Notes: generated by a model from the letters alone, not told the origin. A stretch of DNA of 64,000 nucleotides from Spirochaetales bacterium (GCA_003252395.1 QKEL01000014.1:124001-188000); one strand, 5' to 3'; positions 33,824-43,800 are shown, numbered from the stretch's first letter. Numbers and translations are program-made.

Positions 33824-36157
33824 TTATTTCCCCCGCCTTCCCGTCCTTGAGGGCTTTCCGCCCGAGTCCTTGCCGCCGCCGCGCTTGCCGGCGACCGAAC
33901 GCGGGGAGCCCTGTTTCTGCTCCTTGCCCGCGGCGGAAGCCTTCCCCTTCGCCTCTCCGACGCCAGGCTTTCGCGCGGCCGCGCCCGTCTTTCCCGCGCC
34001 AGCCTTGCCGGAACGCTCGTTCATCTGCCGGTATTCCTCGATCTGGTCGGGATTATAGAAACCGTCCTTCCAGTTGAACCGCGAAACGTTGAGCAGCGGC
34101 TTGTCCTTGCGATAGGATTCCATGATCGCGCGATAATCCCGTTTCTTCACCGGCGTATGGGAAAAATCCAGTACGAAGCGGGTAAAGCCTGCCTTTTTGA
34201 CGTGGGGAATCTTGTCGATGATGGAGAACGGCACGTCGGGCATGACGAACGAGCCGCCCTCGCCGGACACGGCGCGGAACCTGCCGCCCTGCCGATCGTT
34301 GAAAAAGGTAAACTCGTAGTCGTCCGGGAGCTTGAATCGCATGCGAAAGAGCGCGGGATACGAGAACACCGTTATCAGGGCCTGTTTCCGGTTGGCGGGG
34401 TCAAGGGTCGCCTCGAGGTTGGACCGCGAATTTTCCAGCGGCGTTATCAGGTTGAAAAGGCCCTGCCCGTTCAGCCAGTTTACGGCCCACCGGTTAAAGG
34501 AATAGAGATAGGGGCCGGCGATCAGCTTCAGGGACCGATTGCGGAGCATGCCGATGTGGCCGGGATTATTGAGGATAAACTGGGTATAGCCGTTTTCCAC
34601 CAGCCGGTCGATCGTCGTGGATAGCCCGTCCTCTTCGGATTGGGGCAAGAAGGGATCGAGCGAAACGATGATTTCGCGCTTCGAGAACGGAAGCGGGCCC
34701 GCGTTGGTCCCGCCGTCGGGCCCGTTTTGGCCGAGCAGGGCGGCGCCGGTCATGGCGTTCAGCTCGACAATGACCCGAACGGGGCGGTCGGCGAGTATGG
34801 TATACAGGTCCTCGGGGTACGACACCTGCACGTATATGCCCTCCGGGAAGCCCGTTTCGTCTTCGGGATGGGGCTTGCCGGGAAGTTTTTTGGCCGGAAC
34901 GGGAATGGGCGCAAGTTTCATCTCGGGGAGCTTTTCGCCGCCCGGCTGGCTCCGGTAGGAACCCAGGTCGTTGGGCAGCACGTGGGGATACCGTTTGCTC
35001 ATGGCCTTCGTCTGGAGAAGGTAGACGGAGTCACCCCGGCCGAAACCTTCCGGTAGGTCGATCATTCTCGAGCCGCGATCCTCCCGGACGGCGGCGATTT
35101 TATGGCTGGAACGGGCGGAATCGTCTTTTTTGTGGAATCGGACGGAATCGCCCACGTCCGGGTCGTAGTTCCCGCCACGGAGCAGGGCATAGTTCACCCC
35201 GCCGTCCTCCACCACGGTTTCCACCTTTCCGAGGAATATGCCCGTTCCGCCGGCCTGGGACGGGTTAAGGATATTCTCCGCCTTGGAAGAATCGTACCAA
35301 TAGCGGGTTTTCGCCCGGGCAAAGTCGTTGGCGAGAATGCGGCGACCGGTTTCCACGGCGCCCTTGCGGTCCTCTTCCCAGTGGTCCAGGACGTACCGGT
35401 ACGCGGAGACCACGGTACCCACGTATTCGGCGCTCTTCATGCGCCCCTCGATCTTGAACGAATGCACGCCCGCCTGGACCAGGTCGGGAATCTTGTCGAT
35501 GAGCTGGAGATCGTGGGGGGAAAAGAAGTAGCCCTGCCGCGTGCCGCCGGTAACCTCTGCGGAGTAAAGCCTGCGGCACGCCTGGGTGCACAGGCCCCGG
35601 TTGGCGGACTTCCCGCCGAGATAGCTTGAATAGAGGCATAGGCCCGACTCGCTTACGCAAAGCGCCCCGTGGACGAATACCTCGAGCTCGCAGGAAGTGC
35701 GTTCCTTGATCTCGCGGATCTCGCTTAGGCCGAGTTCGCGGGCGAGCACCACCCGGGAGACCCCGGCGCGGCCCATGGCGTTCGCCGCCTTTGCGCTGGC
35801 GATGTTCATTTGGGTGGAAGCATGGATTCGGAGCTTCGGGAAATGGGCGCGCGCCATGTCGAGCACGCCGAAATCCTGGACTATGATACCGTCCGGGCCC
35901 ATGCGGTCGAGGTAGGCGAGGAAACGGTACATGCGCTCGCTCTCTTGCTCCTGCAGAACCGTGTTCACGGTGACCAGAACCTTTTTGCCCCGCTTGTGCA
36001 GGGCTTCGAGGGTCGCCTCGAACTGGGACCACGCGAAGTTGGACGAACGCAGGCGCGCGTTAAAGCTCTTTAATCCGAGATAAACCGCGTCGCACCCTTC
36101 GTTGACCGCCGCGTCGAGCGCCTCGGGGTTGCCCGCGGGAGCCAGTAATTCTGCCAT
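33824..36157 (-). CDS. U32-family peptidase / RNA-modification protein with basic tail
   Basis: The 777-residue protein begins ELLAPAGNPEALDAAVNEG, the U32 signature, with HASTQMNI and the Cys-containing ESGLCLYSSYLGGKSANRG and CTQACRRLY. Family members RlhA and TrhP act in hydroxylation of rRNA and tRNA rather than classical proteolysis. The middle includes a DUF3656-like region. The last 65 residues are a Gly/Ala/Lys/Arg-rich disordered tail ending GRRGK, suited to RNA binding and unusual for the family. GGAGG precedes the ATG, and a strong terminator follows. Confidence 0.9.
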   Translation of the reverse strand: MAELLAPAGNPEALDAAVNEGCDAVYLGLKSFNARLRSSNFAWSQFEATLEALHKRGKKVLVTVNTVLQEQESERMYRFLAYLDRMGPDGIIVQDFGVLDMARAHFPKLRIHASTQMNIASAKAANAMGRAGVSRVVLARELGLSEIREIKERTSCELEVFVHGALCVSESGLCLYSSYLGGKSANRGLCTQACRRLYSAEVTGGTRQGYFFSPHDLQLIDKIPDLVQAGVHSFKIEGRMKSAEYVGTVVSAYRYVLDHWEEDRKGAVETGRRILANDFARAKTRYWYDSSKAENILNPSQAGGTGIFLGKVETVVEDGGVNYALLRGGNYDPDVGDSVRFHKKDDSARSSHKIAAVREDRGSRMIDLPEGFGRGDSVYLLQTKAMSKRYPHVLPNDLGSYRSQPGGEKLPEMKLAPIPVPAKKLPGKPHPEDETGFPEGIYVQVSYPEDLYTILADRPVRVIVELNAMTGAALLGQNGPDGGTNAGPLPFSKREIIVSLDPFLPQSEEDGLSTTIDRLVENGYTQFILNNPGHIGMLRNRSLKLIAGPYLYSFNRWAVNWLNGQGLFNLITPLENSRSNLEATLDPANRKQALITVFSYPALFRMRFKLPDDYEFTFFNDRQGGRFRAVSGEGGSFVMPDVPFSIIDKIPHVKKAGFTRFVLDFSHTPVKKRDYRAIMESYRKDKPLLNVSRFNWKDGFYNPDQIEEYRQMNERSGKAGAGKTGAAARKPGVGEAKGKASAAGKEQKQGSPRSVAGKRGGGKDSGGKPSRTGRRGK

Positions 36158-36220
36158 TCGTTCCTCCGTACCTGATCCCAGTGTACCCCGAAACGGGCGT
36201 ATATGCCAACACGCGGGAAA

Positions 36221-37168
36221 TCAGGGAACCCAGTTCTCCCGGCCGGGGCTGCACTTTCCCGTGGGGCAGACGAGCCACGCCCCCGCCGGCGTCTTTCCGA
36301 GGGTACGGGTCGGCGACATGCCGTCCGCCAGTACGGCTCCCGCGACGCCGGCGCCGCCGGGCCAGAGCCCCGAATCGAAGGCCTCGCGGGCGGCGGCGCG
36401 GCAAGCCTCGTTCGGCCAATCTACTGCCGCGGTTTCGGCGGACAAAAGCGCGTCCTGCAGGGTTCCGCCCGTCCGGGTGCGGACAAGGATCGCGTTGGTC
36501 GGCTTGAGCGGCGCGCTGGTTTGGTCGTCCCACAGGTCCCAGGCGTCGGGACAGGAATCCACGCCGGACGACTCGTCGCGCGCTCGGGTTTCCGTGACCA
36601 ATCCCTCGTCCACGGAACGGAGGTGCCAAACCACCATGTCGCCGGCCGATACCTCCAACGCGGGCAGCTCTACGAGCGGCCGCTTCTCGTTTCGGGCGTT
36701 CACGATCTGGATCCCGGCCAAATTTCCCGATTCCAGCACCGTAAACTCGATGTACTCGGCCTTGGGCTTGGAATAGCTGACGCGAACCTCGTTTATGGCC
36801 AACCGAGCCGGACGATCGTTGTACCCCGAAAAGGGAACCGCGAAGGAGAGGGTATTCCCGGACGAATCGATCACGCTCGCGTCTATTACGGCGGCGGCGC
36901 CGACGGGCACGGGACGGTCGAACTCGAACGTGACCCGCTCGGCCGCATCGGGCGGACTCCAGGCCGCCGAGGCCTCCACGACGGTCACGGGCCCCGAAAA
37001 GGAAATTTCCACGAGAAATGGGGAAACGGGCGTTACCGAGAGAAGGGTCGGGGGCGTGGCATCGCCCCCCCAGAGCGCGAGTACGTCCGGATTCGCGGAA
37101 CAGGAAAGGCAGCCGCACAGGGAAAACGCGGCGAATAGCGGTACGAGGGGCAAGAGGGCGCGTTTCAT
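36221..37168 (-). CDS. lipoprotein with lamin-tail-like (LTD) domain
   Basis: The 315-residue form starts at the second ATG (37168), five bases after GGAGG; 37171 is too close. The signal peptide ends at lipobox LCGC (Cys near 19), followed by a second Cys. An N-terminal Ig-like part (LLSVTPVSPFLVEISFSGPVTV) leads into LAINEVRVSYSKPKAEYIEF and NLAGIQIVNA, the opening pattern of LTD domains. The C-terminal part has three Cys and many Trp. Probably an outer-membrane or surface lipoprotein; partner unknown. Confidence 0.8.
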   Translation of the reverse strand: MKRALLPLVPLFAAFSLCGCLSCSANPDVLALWGGDATPPTLLSVTPVSPFLVEISFSGPVTVVEASAAWSPPDAAERVTFEFDRPVPVGAAAVIDASVIDSSGNTLSFAVPFSGYNDRPARLAINEVRVSYSKPKAEYIEFTVLESGNLAGIQIVNARNEKRPLVELPALEVSAGDMVVWHLRSVDEGLVTETRARDESSGVDSCPDAWDLWDDQTSAPLKPTNAILVRTRTGGTLQDALLSAETAAVDWPNEACRAAAREAFDSGLWPGGAGVAGAVLADGMSPTRTLGKTPAGAWLVCPTGKCSPGRENWVP

Positions 37169-37235
37169 CATAACCTCCGCGCTCCCTTGTCGCGGAGCCT
37201 ATCGCCTTTTGCCCGCTTTTTCGGTACAGTGGGCC

Positions 37236-37631
37236 ATGGCCCATTCCATTCATACGCTCGAATTGCGTAAAACCATTACCGCCCCCGGCGCGGACGGGAC
37301 TCTCGAAATCAGGGAGTTCCGTTCCCTGGTGGGTCGGGGCAACCTGGAACCTGACCCGAAGGACCATTTGGCCGAACTCGAGGGCATTGACGGCGGGGAT
37401 CCGTCCGCCTCGCGCGCCATCCAACCGGGAACCTACCTGTTTACCCAAGTGCCCTACCCCGACGCGGCGGAAGACAGGATACCGGCGTACCGTTCCGCCG
37501 CCGAGGCGATCTGGCTGGAGGCGCTGTGGCGGGGCGTCAGTTTAAAAAACGACAGGATCCTCGTAAGGACCCTGTCGGAAGACGGAAAAACGGTATTTCA
37601 GGTATTCAGGGAGATCGCGCCGAACCCTTAA
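37236..37631 (+). CDS. small cytosolic protein of unknown function
   Basis: This 131-residue soluble protein starts MAHSIHTLELRKTI and contains PGTYLFTQVP and a C-terminal VRTLSEDGKTVFQVFREI. It has no signal or membrane segment. A TACAGT five bases before the ATG could be a -10 of the leaderless type seen elsewhere. The longer open frame upstream is antisense to the LTD lipoprotein gene. Its stop overlaps the convergent DUF2259 gene by four bases. No family recognised. Confidence 0.65.
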   Translation: MAHSIHTLELRKTITAPGADGTLEIREFRSLVGRGNLEPDPKDHLAELEGIDGGDPSASRAIQPGTYLFTQVPYPDAAEDRIPAYRSAAEAIWLEALWRGVSLKNDRILVRTLSEDGKTVFQVFREIAPNP

Positions 37632-38308
37632 AGCCGCAGGGTCTCGACCATATAACGAACCGAATCGCCCTTGCGGTCGTATACGGTTTTTTCGATCACG
37701 AACACCACGGATTTTCCGGTATCGTCGGTAAGGACGCGCCGGACGAGGTAGTCCTTCACGCCGGCACGCTCGTAGCCGGGAAGCCCCACGGTTTTGACCG
37801 TCGCCTTGCCGGACTTGTCGGTAACGGACACGGTAAGGTAAAAGGACGAGCGCGCGTCCGCGCCGGATCCGGAGACCTTCACCGTAACGGAAACCTTATA
37901 GGAAGCACCCGTTTCGAAATCGCGGAAGGCTATTTCCCGCAGGGAGGGAATATCCTCTGCCTGCACGTACAGGGAGCGCCCCTTGCGGGAGCTATCGATC
38001 CCGTTTTTGGCCAGGAAGGGCGCCGCGGCGTTCTGAAGGGCCGCGAAAACCCCGTTTCCGTCCTTACCCGCCGTGGCCGCCGAGGCCGCGGTGGAAAATT
38101 TGCCCCCGCTCAGGAAGGCGTTTTTAGGCACGTCCACGGCCCAGATGTCCGCATACCCCGCGTAATCCCCGTCGCTCACGCCATGTTGGCCGAAAACGAA
38201 CCGGTTCCCGTCGGCGGAAAAACCGAGATTCACGAAATTGGCAATGTCGCCGGCGAACAGACCGGACAAGGAAAAGAAAAGGGCACAGATAATCGCTGTT
38301 TTTCGCAT
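37628..38308 (-). CDS. secreted protein of the DUF2259 type
   Basis: The 226-residue protein has a clean signal peptide (MRKTAIICALFFSLSGLFAG). The mature N-terminus FVNLGFSADGNRFVFGQHG, with SDGDYAGYADIWAVDVPKN after it, is the hallmark of DUF2259 predicted secreted proteins. Members may adopt a beta-propeller-like or layered beta fold, as the FSADGNRF motif resembles propeller blades. GGGGAG lies seven bases before the ATG. Divergent from a membrane-protein gene at 38402. Function is unknown. Confidence 0.85.
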   Translation of the reverse strand: MRKTAIICALFFSLSGLFAGDIANFVNLGFSADGNRFVFGQHGVSDGDYAGYADIWAVDVPKNAFLSGGKFSTAASAATAGKDGNGVFAALQNAAAPFLAKNGIDSSRKGRSLYVQAEDIPSLREIAFRDFETGASYKVSVTVKVSGSGADARSSFYLTVSVTDKSGKATVKTVGLPGYERAGVKDYLVRRVLTDDTGKSVVFVIEKTVYDRKGDSVRYMVETLRL

Positions 38309-38401
38309 ACACGCTCCCCGTATGGCTTTGTTTCAATATCGACACGGAAGCGGAACGACTTGAGATTCCCTTTCCGTCTTTTTAGTGGTATCCTCATTAC
38401 C

Positions 38402-39229
38402 ATGACCATTGCGGCACGAAACCGTTTCCTGCGCGCGGGGCTGATCCTCGCCGCGATCATGATGATTCTCACCGGCGTCGCGGCGGTCCTCGTGCTGACC
38501 GGCGGTTCGCTGCCGAAGACCGCGCCGGGCACCAGGGCGCTGCCGATTCTCGATAGGATTCCCTTCGCCCCCTACAGCTCCGTCGCCTCCACCGTCGCCA
38601 TAGCGATTTTCCCCCTCTTCTCGGTTATCACCCTGGCCTATATCCTCTTCGGGTTCGAGAAAACGCAAACCATCGAGCTCACGTTTTTCGCCGCCACGGC
38701 CTTCGCGATCTCCCTAGAAGCCTTCCGCGTCCTCATCCCCCTGTGGGAATTATGGGCGACTACCGCGGGATACGCGGCGGAAGCGTCCAGGATCGCCGTA
38801 TTCGGGCGCTTATTCGCGATGCTCACCATTCTCGCGGGCATTCTTTTCGTGACCGGGGACAATGCCCAGCAAACCGGGGCGGGTATATTCATTCTGGCCT
38901 TTTTCGCGTTTACCCTGGCAAAGGCGATACCCGTCAATTCGACGGACGTAAGCTCCAATTTTTTCGTGCGGAACGGATACGCGACCGCCATCAATACCTT
39001 CATGTGGGTGCTGGGAATCCTCGCCGTGGCCGGATACCTGATCCATGGCCTAACCAGGGGCACGCCGGAATACGTGAGGGCTTCCGTCGCGCTCGCCTTC
39101 ATGTGCGCGGGCTACGTACTTTTATTGGGATGCGATTCCTGGATCGTTCTGGGAGCCGGCGCGCTCTCCCTGACGGGGGGAACGAGGCGCTTCCTCAAGA
39201 GCCTGCACGCCCTGTATTTATGGCAATAA
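38402..39229 (+). CDS. polytopic membrane protein of unknown function
   Basis: The 275-residue protein has about seven predicted helices (near 10-34, 58-80, 88-108, 118-150 region, 150-172, 195-215, 225-250). The pattern resembles 7TM sensor-like modules (7TMR-DISM) without an output domain, but no motif supports this firmly. A TATCCT seven bases before the ATG suggests a leaderless start. The frame extends upstream to 37526 only through antisense of DUF2259. The 3' end overlaps the convergent kinase-like gene by 12 bases. Confidence 0.75.
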   Translation: MTIAARNRFLRAGLILAAIMMILTGVAAVLVLTGGSLPKTAPGTRALPILDRIPFAPYSSVASTVAIAIFPLFSVITLAYILFGFEKTQTIELTFFAATAFAISLEAFRVLIPLWELWATTAGYAAEASRIAVFGRLFAMLTILAGILFVTGDNAQQTGAGIFILAFFAFTLAKAIPVNSTDVSSNFFVRNGYATAINTFMWVLGILAVAGYLIHGLTRGTPEYVRASVALAFMCAGYVLLLGCDSWIVLGAGALSLTGGTRRFLKSLHALYLWQ

Positions 39230-39856
39230 GGCGGCGGCCGAGGCGATCGCGAGCGGGATGACGAGATTGTCGTAATCCTTGATGGGAATCAGTTCCACCG
39301 CGACGGCCAGGCCGGCTATCTCCAAAGACTGGACGGGATTCCGGTTCACGGTCAAGGCGGCGCAGTAAACCGCCAGGAAACAGGCAAGGCTGCCTTCGAG
39401 GGTCTTGCCGCCGGTGAGCGGTATCCTGGTGCGGCCCCACAGCTTTCCCGCGAGGCTCGCGATACCGTCGCCGAAGGCAAGGGCGTAAATGCCTACCCGA
39501 GCCGCCTGGGGCGGGAAAAGCAGCAAGGTGAGCAGAACCCCGACCGCCATGGTCACGGGCCCGAGCACGAACCGGCCCTCGTCCCGTTTGCGGGCGGCGA
39601 GAACCGTAATTCTGGACATGACGGGTACGGCAAAACCGCCGAGACGGCGGTGCTCGCTCCAGGAATAAAAACAAACCACGGCGGACAGAAGGACGATTGT
39701 CAGGTTAAAATGGCGCGCGGCGAACCAAGGGACCAGGGCCGCGCAAAAGTGGATGGATTTCCGGAAAAATTCCTTCAGGAGGTCGTTAACCGTGGCGGTT
39801 TGCGAAATTCGGCGATATCTGAAATCTACAAGGAAACCCATCACTGCACCTTTCAT
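39218..39856 (-). CDS. CTP-dependent kinase / phosphatidate cytidylyltransferase-like membrane protein (SEC59/VTE5 family)
   Basis: The 212-residue protein has about six membrane segments. The family signature is the block ALAFGDGIASLAGKLWGR followed by TGGKTLEGSLACF, shared by dolichol kinase, phytol kinase and CDP-DAG synthase-like enzymes that bind CTP. An N-terminal RKSIHF motif is also typical. Probable role: phosphorylating or activating a lipid alcohol for cell-wall or membrane synthesis. The exact substrate cannot be told. An alternative start is MGFLVDF, five codons in. Confidence 0.85.
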   Translation of the reverse strand: MKGAVMGFLVDFRYRRISQTATVNDLLKEFFRKSIHFCAALVPWFAARHFNLTIVLLSAVVCFYSWSEHRRLGGFAVPVMSRITVLAARKRDEGRFVLGPVTMAVGVLLTLLLFPPQAARVGIYALAFGDGIASLAGKLWGRTRIPLTGGKTLEGSLACFLAVYCAALTVNRNPVQSLEIAGLAVAVELIPIKDYDNLVIPLAIASAAALLP

Positions 39857-39950
39857 TCGGCAAAGTATATCACATTCATAACATCGTATCCCGGATGATG
39901 GTTAAAAAGGGAAAAAAGCGGCTTTTTTAAGAAAATTGCCGTATACGGGC

Positions 39951-39982
39951 AAAAAAATCTTTTTTTTGGACGATACTGGATT
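39951..39982. repeat. 32-bp direct repeat, copy A (tRNA-Val 3' flank)
   Basis: This is identical to 40111-40142, offset by exactly 160 bp. It contains an A7/T8 inverted run plus the last 15 bases of the tRNA-Val gene. The interval 39857-40331 otherwise holds only the tRNA, its promoter and the broken copy; no protein gene is seen. Confidence 0.9.
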
Positions 39983-40100
39983 CCGCCGGGGGCCGGGGGC
40001 CCCAGTCGATCCCATTCCTTGCGGAACGCGACCGCAGGGCGCATTTGAACCAGTGACTGGTCCAGCGATGCTGGACTCCGCGTGAAGGAAGTTGACGAAC
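39968..40100 (-). pseudogene. degenerate second copy of tRNA-Val, interrupted in the T-loop
   Basis: On the minus strand it reads a diverged anticodon arm (CTTCC-TTCACGC-GGAG, anticodon position CAC kept). A hairpin insert follows (GTCCAGC-ATC-GCTGGAC), then T-arm GTCACTGGTTCAAAT, a 60-bp foreign insert (40042-39983) flanked by a 3-bp ATT repeat, then the acceptor end ATCCAGTATCGTCC. The D-arm and 5' acceptor strand are not recognisable, so it should not be functional. Confidence 0.65.
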
Positions 40101-40110
40101 GCGCTCAAAT

Positions 40111-40142
40111 AAAAAAATCTTTTTTTTGGACGATACTGGATT
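40111..40142. repeat. 32-bp direct repeat, copy B (tRNA-Val 3' end)
   Basis: Identical to 39951-39982. It includes the 3' acceptor and T-stem end of the intact tRNA-Val gene and the A/T-rich inverted run just beyond it. Confidence 0.9.
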
Positions 40143-40198
40143 TGAACCAGTGACTTCTACCGTGTGAAGGTAGCACTCTACCGCTGAGTTAATCGTCC
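40127..40198 (-). tRNA. tRNA-Val (CAC)
   Basis: The 72-nt gene folds as a full cloverleaf. Acceptor GGACGAT/ATCGTCC, D-arm ACTC-AGCGGTA-GAGT, anticodon stem CTACC/GGTAG with loop TTCACAC (anticodon CAC, reads GUG), T-arm ACTGG-TTCAAAT-CCAGT, discriminator A. CCA is not encoded. A consensus promoter lies 48 bp upstream. A broken copy follows downstream on the same strand. Confidence 0.95.
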
Positions 40199-40245
40199 AA
40201 AAAAAAGACAGGTACGCGCCGAAAAATAATGTCGACGACTTGGAC

Positions 40246-40274
40246 ATAGTAGCAGGGTCCGCGAACTTTTGCAA
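40246..40274 (-). promoter_or_regulatory. promoter of tRNA-Val
   Basis: TTGCAA (40274-40269), 17-bp spacer, TACTAT (40251-40246) on the minus strand. The same two hexamers with the same spacing occur before amtB. Confidence 0.75.
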
Positions 40275-40331
40275 GCCGTTCGGGTAGGGTTGCCGCCCAA
40301 AGCCTATACTTTTTAGTAAGGGAGTGTCGCT

Positions 40332-40883
40332 ATGAAAACCCGAAAATCAGCTTTTGCCTTCGCGCTTGCCGCCATGTTGATAGTCAGCCCTTTATACGGT
40401 CAGGAGAGTCCCTTTTCGGCCTTTCCCGACGCCCTGGGCATGTTTGGGACAACCCTCGCGGGTAACGCGGGCGGGGGTCTTCACTACCAGCACTGGGGCG
40501 ATGTCTGGGGATTGGCGGTTACGGCGGGAGGCATGTACGACCCGGAATCGACCCTGGGCCGCCTCCTGGACTATGCCATTACCATTGAGGCGAACCGTGG
40601 GCTTTTCACGAACTTTTACGGCGACTTTTTCGCCGGAAGGCTCTATCTCTGGGTTTCAATCGGTCACCAAGGCTTTATTGAGGGTGAGAATTCCTATAGA
40701 TCCGGCGATAGCGAGACACCGGGTGGACTCGTACTGGATGCCCTGACGGGATTCGGGATCGGAATTGAATCGATAGTGCTTCAGCATTTTTCCTTTCCGT
40801 TCCAGTTCGGCTACACCGCCTCGTTTCCCTCGACGCCTCGGGTGACGTTCACGGTCGAAGGCGGCCTCCGCTATCGGTTCTGA
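40332..40883 (+). CDS. secreted, probably outer-membrane-associated protein
   Basis: The 183-residue protein has a signal peptide (MKTRKSAFAFALAAMLIVSPLYG, cleavage before QES). The mature region alternates aromatic and small residues (LHYQHWGDVWGLAVTAGG, LYLWVSIG) and ends VTFTVEGGLRYRF with C-terminal Phe, a pattern of small outer-membrane beta-barrels. AGGGAG precedes the ATG. It is convergent with the large TPR gene. Family not recognised. Confidence 0.75.
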   Translation: MKTRKSAFAFALAAMLIVSPLYGQESPFSAFPDALGMFGTTLAGNAGGGLHYQHWGDVWGLAVTAGGMYDPESTLGRLLDYAITIEANRGLFTNFYGDFFAGRLYLWVSIGHQGFIEGENSYRSGDSETPGGLVLDALTGFGIGIESIVLQHFSFPFQFGYTASFPSTPRVTFTVEGGLRYRF

Positions 40884-40892
40884 GCTTCGGCC

Positions 40893-43800
40893 TCAGCGGT
40901 CCTCGCGCTGCTTCAGCGGGGTTTCGCCCTGCATGAGTTGGGGAATATCCACGTATATTTCGGGCTTGAACTCGCTCTTCGGGTGGGACATGTTTCTCAA
41001 GTTGAGGGCCGCCAGGGCCTGGGCTCCGGAACGCACCATGGAAACCTGGTCGCGGGTCAGGCTATCCGAGGCGCGGATCGATTCGGCGAAGAGCGCCGCC
41101 GCCCGGGCGTACTTTTTCGAATCGCCGTTTCGCTCGGCGATGCGGTACAGGGCCACGCCGAGATTGTTCGAGCCCTTCACGTATTCTTCCACGAAGTCCC
41201 TGAAATCGGCGCGCGACGACGGGAACGTCACGCCCTTCCTGAGCTTTTCGGCGTCCAGCGATCCCATGAGCAATTCGTAATAGCCCTGGGCCAGGAAGAT
41301 ATCGTCCCGGTGCATGAGGGTATTGCCCAAGGCGTACAGCACGTTTCGGTCCTCGCTCACGTCGGCATGGGCGAGCAGGAAGGAGTCATAGGCATTCCCG
41401 TAATCCCCCCCGCGGTACTCCAAAAAGCCGACGCGGTAGCGGATAGAGGGAGTGTCGTAGAGTTCCGCGATGGCGCTCTCGTACTTGTCCAGGGCGGAGC
41501 CGTAATCGTCCACCAAGAAATAGTCGATATCCGCCGAGTCCGCGTAGAGGAGCCCCACCCGTCGGTCCTGGCGCGCCGAGCCGTTTTCGCGCTGGCGTTC
41601 ATAGAGATCGATTCCCTGGGCGTAAAGATCGAGGGCGTCGAGATATTCCCCGTCCTTCTGCCTCAGTTCGCCCATGAGCCGGAACGTATCGACGCGGGTA
41701 AGAACGCGGCGGGGAGTCATGGTCGGGGCCTTCTCGAAGAGGCCTCGCGCATGGTCAAGGGCGCGGTAGGCCAGATCGGGATAGTAATTGTAAATCAGGA
41801 AGCGGCCCATATTGTAATGGGCTTCCGGGATCGTTTCGTCGGCCTTTACCGCCCGTTCGAGCACGGCGCGCAGGTCCTCGATTTTCTCGCGCAGGGCCTC
41901 GTTGTCGCCGGGGTTCGGCTCGTAGCGCTTGTCCACGAGATAGCCGCCGAGCTCCACGAGATCCCGGGCCTCTATCTTGGATCGCTTCGGCAAAAAGCGG
42001 TCTTTCAGGGGAAGGACCTCGGCGAGGTTGTCGGTCCGAATGAAATAACGCAGCATGCGGGCGAGATAGGGGTCTTTCTCGCCGTAAAGCTCGATGAGGG
42101 TCGCGTAGCTCTTTCGCGCCTCCTCGAATTTCGTCGGGTCCTCGTCGGCCCATTCGAGGAAGTTGTCTCCCAAAAGCATGAGGCCGTCGGGGTCGTTTAC
42201 GTAATTGTCCAGCACGCGGCGCCGGATCACGCTTTCCGCCTTCTCGAAGTTGCGAAGGTCGTTCAGGAGCATGCCGGCGTAATCCAATCCCGCCTTTTTA
42301 TCGTTGTCGTAGCGGGCGAGCAGGGCGAGATACATCCGCTCCGCGAGGAGGTATTGCCGATGGCCCCGGTAGGCTTCGGCGTACTTAAAGTACCAGTTTT
42401 TCTTCTCCCATTTCACGATGGCCTGGTTAAAGAGATCGAGCGACTGGGTGTACAGCTCGCTCTCGATCGCCGCGTATCCCCGCCGGTATAGGCTTTCGGC
42501 GGCAAGGGGGCGATAGATAAACTGATAGGAAAGGTAGGCCGTGCAGGAAAGCAGCACCGCGACGATGGCCGCCATGGTGAATATCGGGAGTACCTTATTG
42601 AAGAAAACGTAGCGGAGCGAGCTCTTTTCTTCCTCGAAATCGGCGAAGGTCTTCTTCTCGAAGTCCTTCGGGACCTCAATGGTCCTGCCGAGGGCGTCGG
42701 AGAGGATATGGGCGATTTTCCGCAGGGGCGTATCGCGGAGAATGGAGTGGACAAGCTCCATCTTTTGGCGGTCCGTGCCCGCGTCGCCGGCGATATACTC
42801 CTCTACGCCGATCCGGAGATTGAGGGGGTATTTAGCGATAATGGCAAAAAGCCGTTCGAGATCCTCGTCGGAGATCTGGTCGGGCACTTCCTTCCTGGCG
42901 CCGCCGGATGACCGGGACGCGGAGGAGATATCGGCGAGGTTTTGGTCGAACGAGCCCGACGCGAAATCGGCAAAGCCCGGAATGTGGAATTCCTCGTCGC
43001 CTACGGAATCGATGGTGCTCTTTAAGAAGTCCTCGTCGAGACTGAAGCCCTCGAAGCCGTCCAGCTCGGCTGAACCGCCGGCAGCGCCCTCGGGCCCCTC
43101 CCCCGGGAAAGAAAAATCCTCCGGCAGGGACATGTCCGAGAAATCGTCGCCGCCGTTTTTCGGCGAAAAATCGCCCATAGACGCGAGCGCCTCGTCCATG
43201 GAGGGAATGCCCGAACCGGACGGACCCCCTTCCTCCGTTCCCAATTCCAGGGTATCGAGATTGAAGTCGCCCAAGGCGTCGGCGTCGCCGAAGCCCTCGG
43301 CGCCCGGCTCGTCCGGGGAAGAACCCAAATCGGGCAGGTCGAAATCCATGGAGGGGACGTCCATATCCTCGATCTCGGGAATATCGGCGCCCTCTTCCGC
43401 GACGCTTTCGAGCGCGTCGCCCAAGTCCGCCAAGGGTTCGGCAATCGCCTCTTCCTCGTCGGGGGCGCCCCGTCGCTCGATTCCCTCGAAATCGGGGGTA
43501 AAATCCATTTCGGAGAAATCGGTATTGCCGGAAGGCTCGGCGTTGTCCAGCGCTTCCATGCCTTCCATATCGAAGGCCGGCTCGGCGGAATCGGGCGCGG
43601 TTTGCCGCTCCGCCTCAATTTCGTCGGCAAAGCCGGTAAGAAGGCCATCGGGAATGGAGAAGTCGTTCGAGATATCCAGTTCGCCCGGTTCGGAAAGATT
43701 ATTGAAAAGGCCCTCGGAAAGGACGTCTTCGGGGGGCACATCGGCGGCGGGCTCGACGGTAGGCTCAACGACGGGCGGCTCAATCGAGTCCATGGCCTCG

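Noticed and set aside
36060..37448. 462-codon minus-strand frame
   Set aside because: Arg/Gly-rich frame overlapping both the LTD lipoprotein gene and the U32 gene in another frame.
39900..39935. Terminator-like A6-GCGGC-T6 sequence
   Set aside because: The inverted repeat has almost no loop and is AT-only in its arms; not a convincing hairpin.
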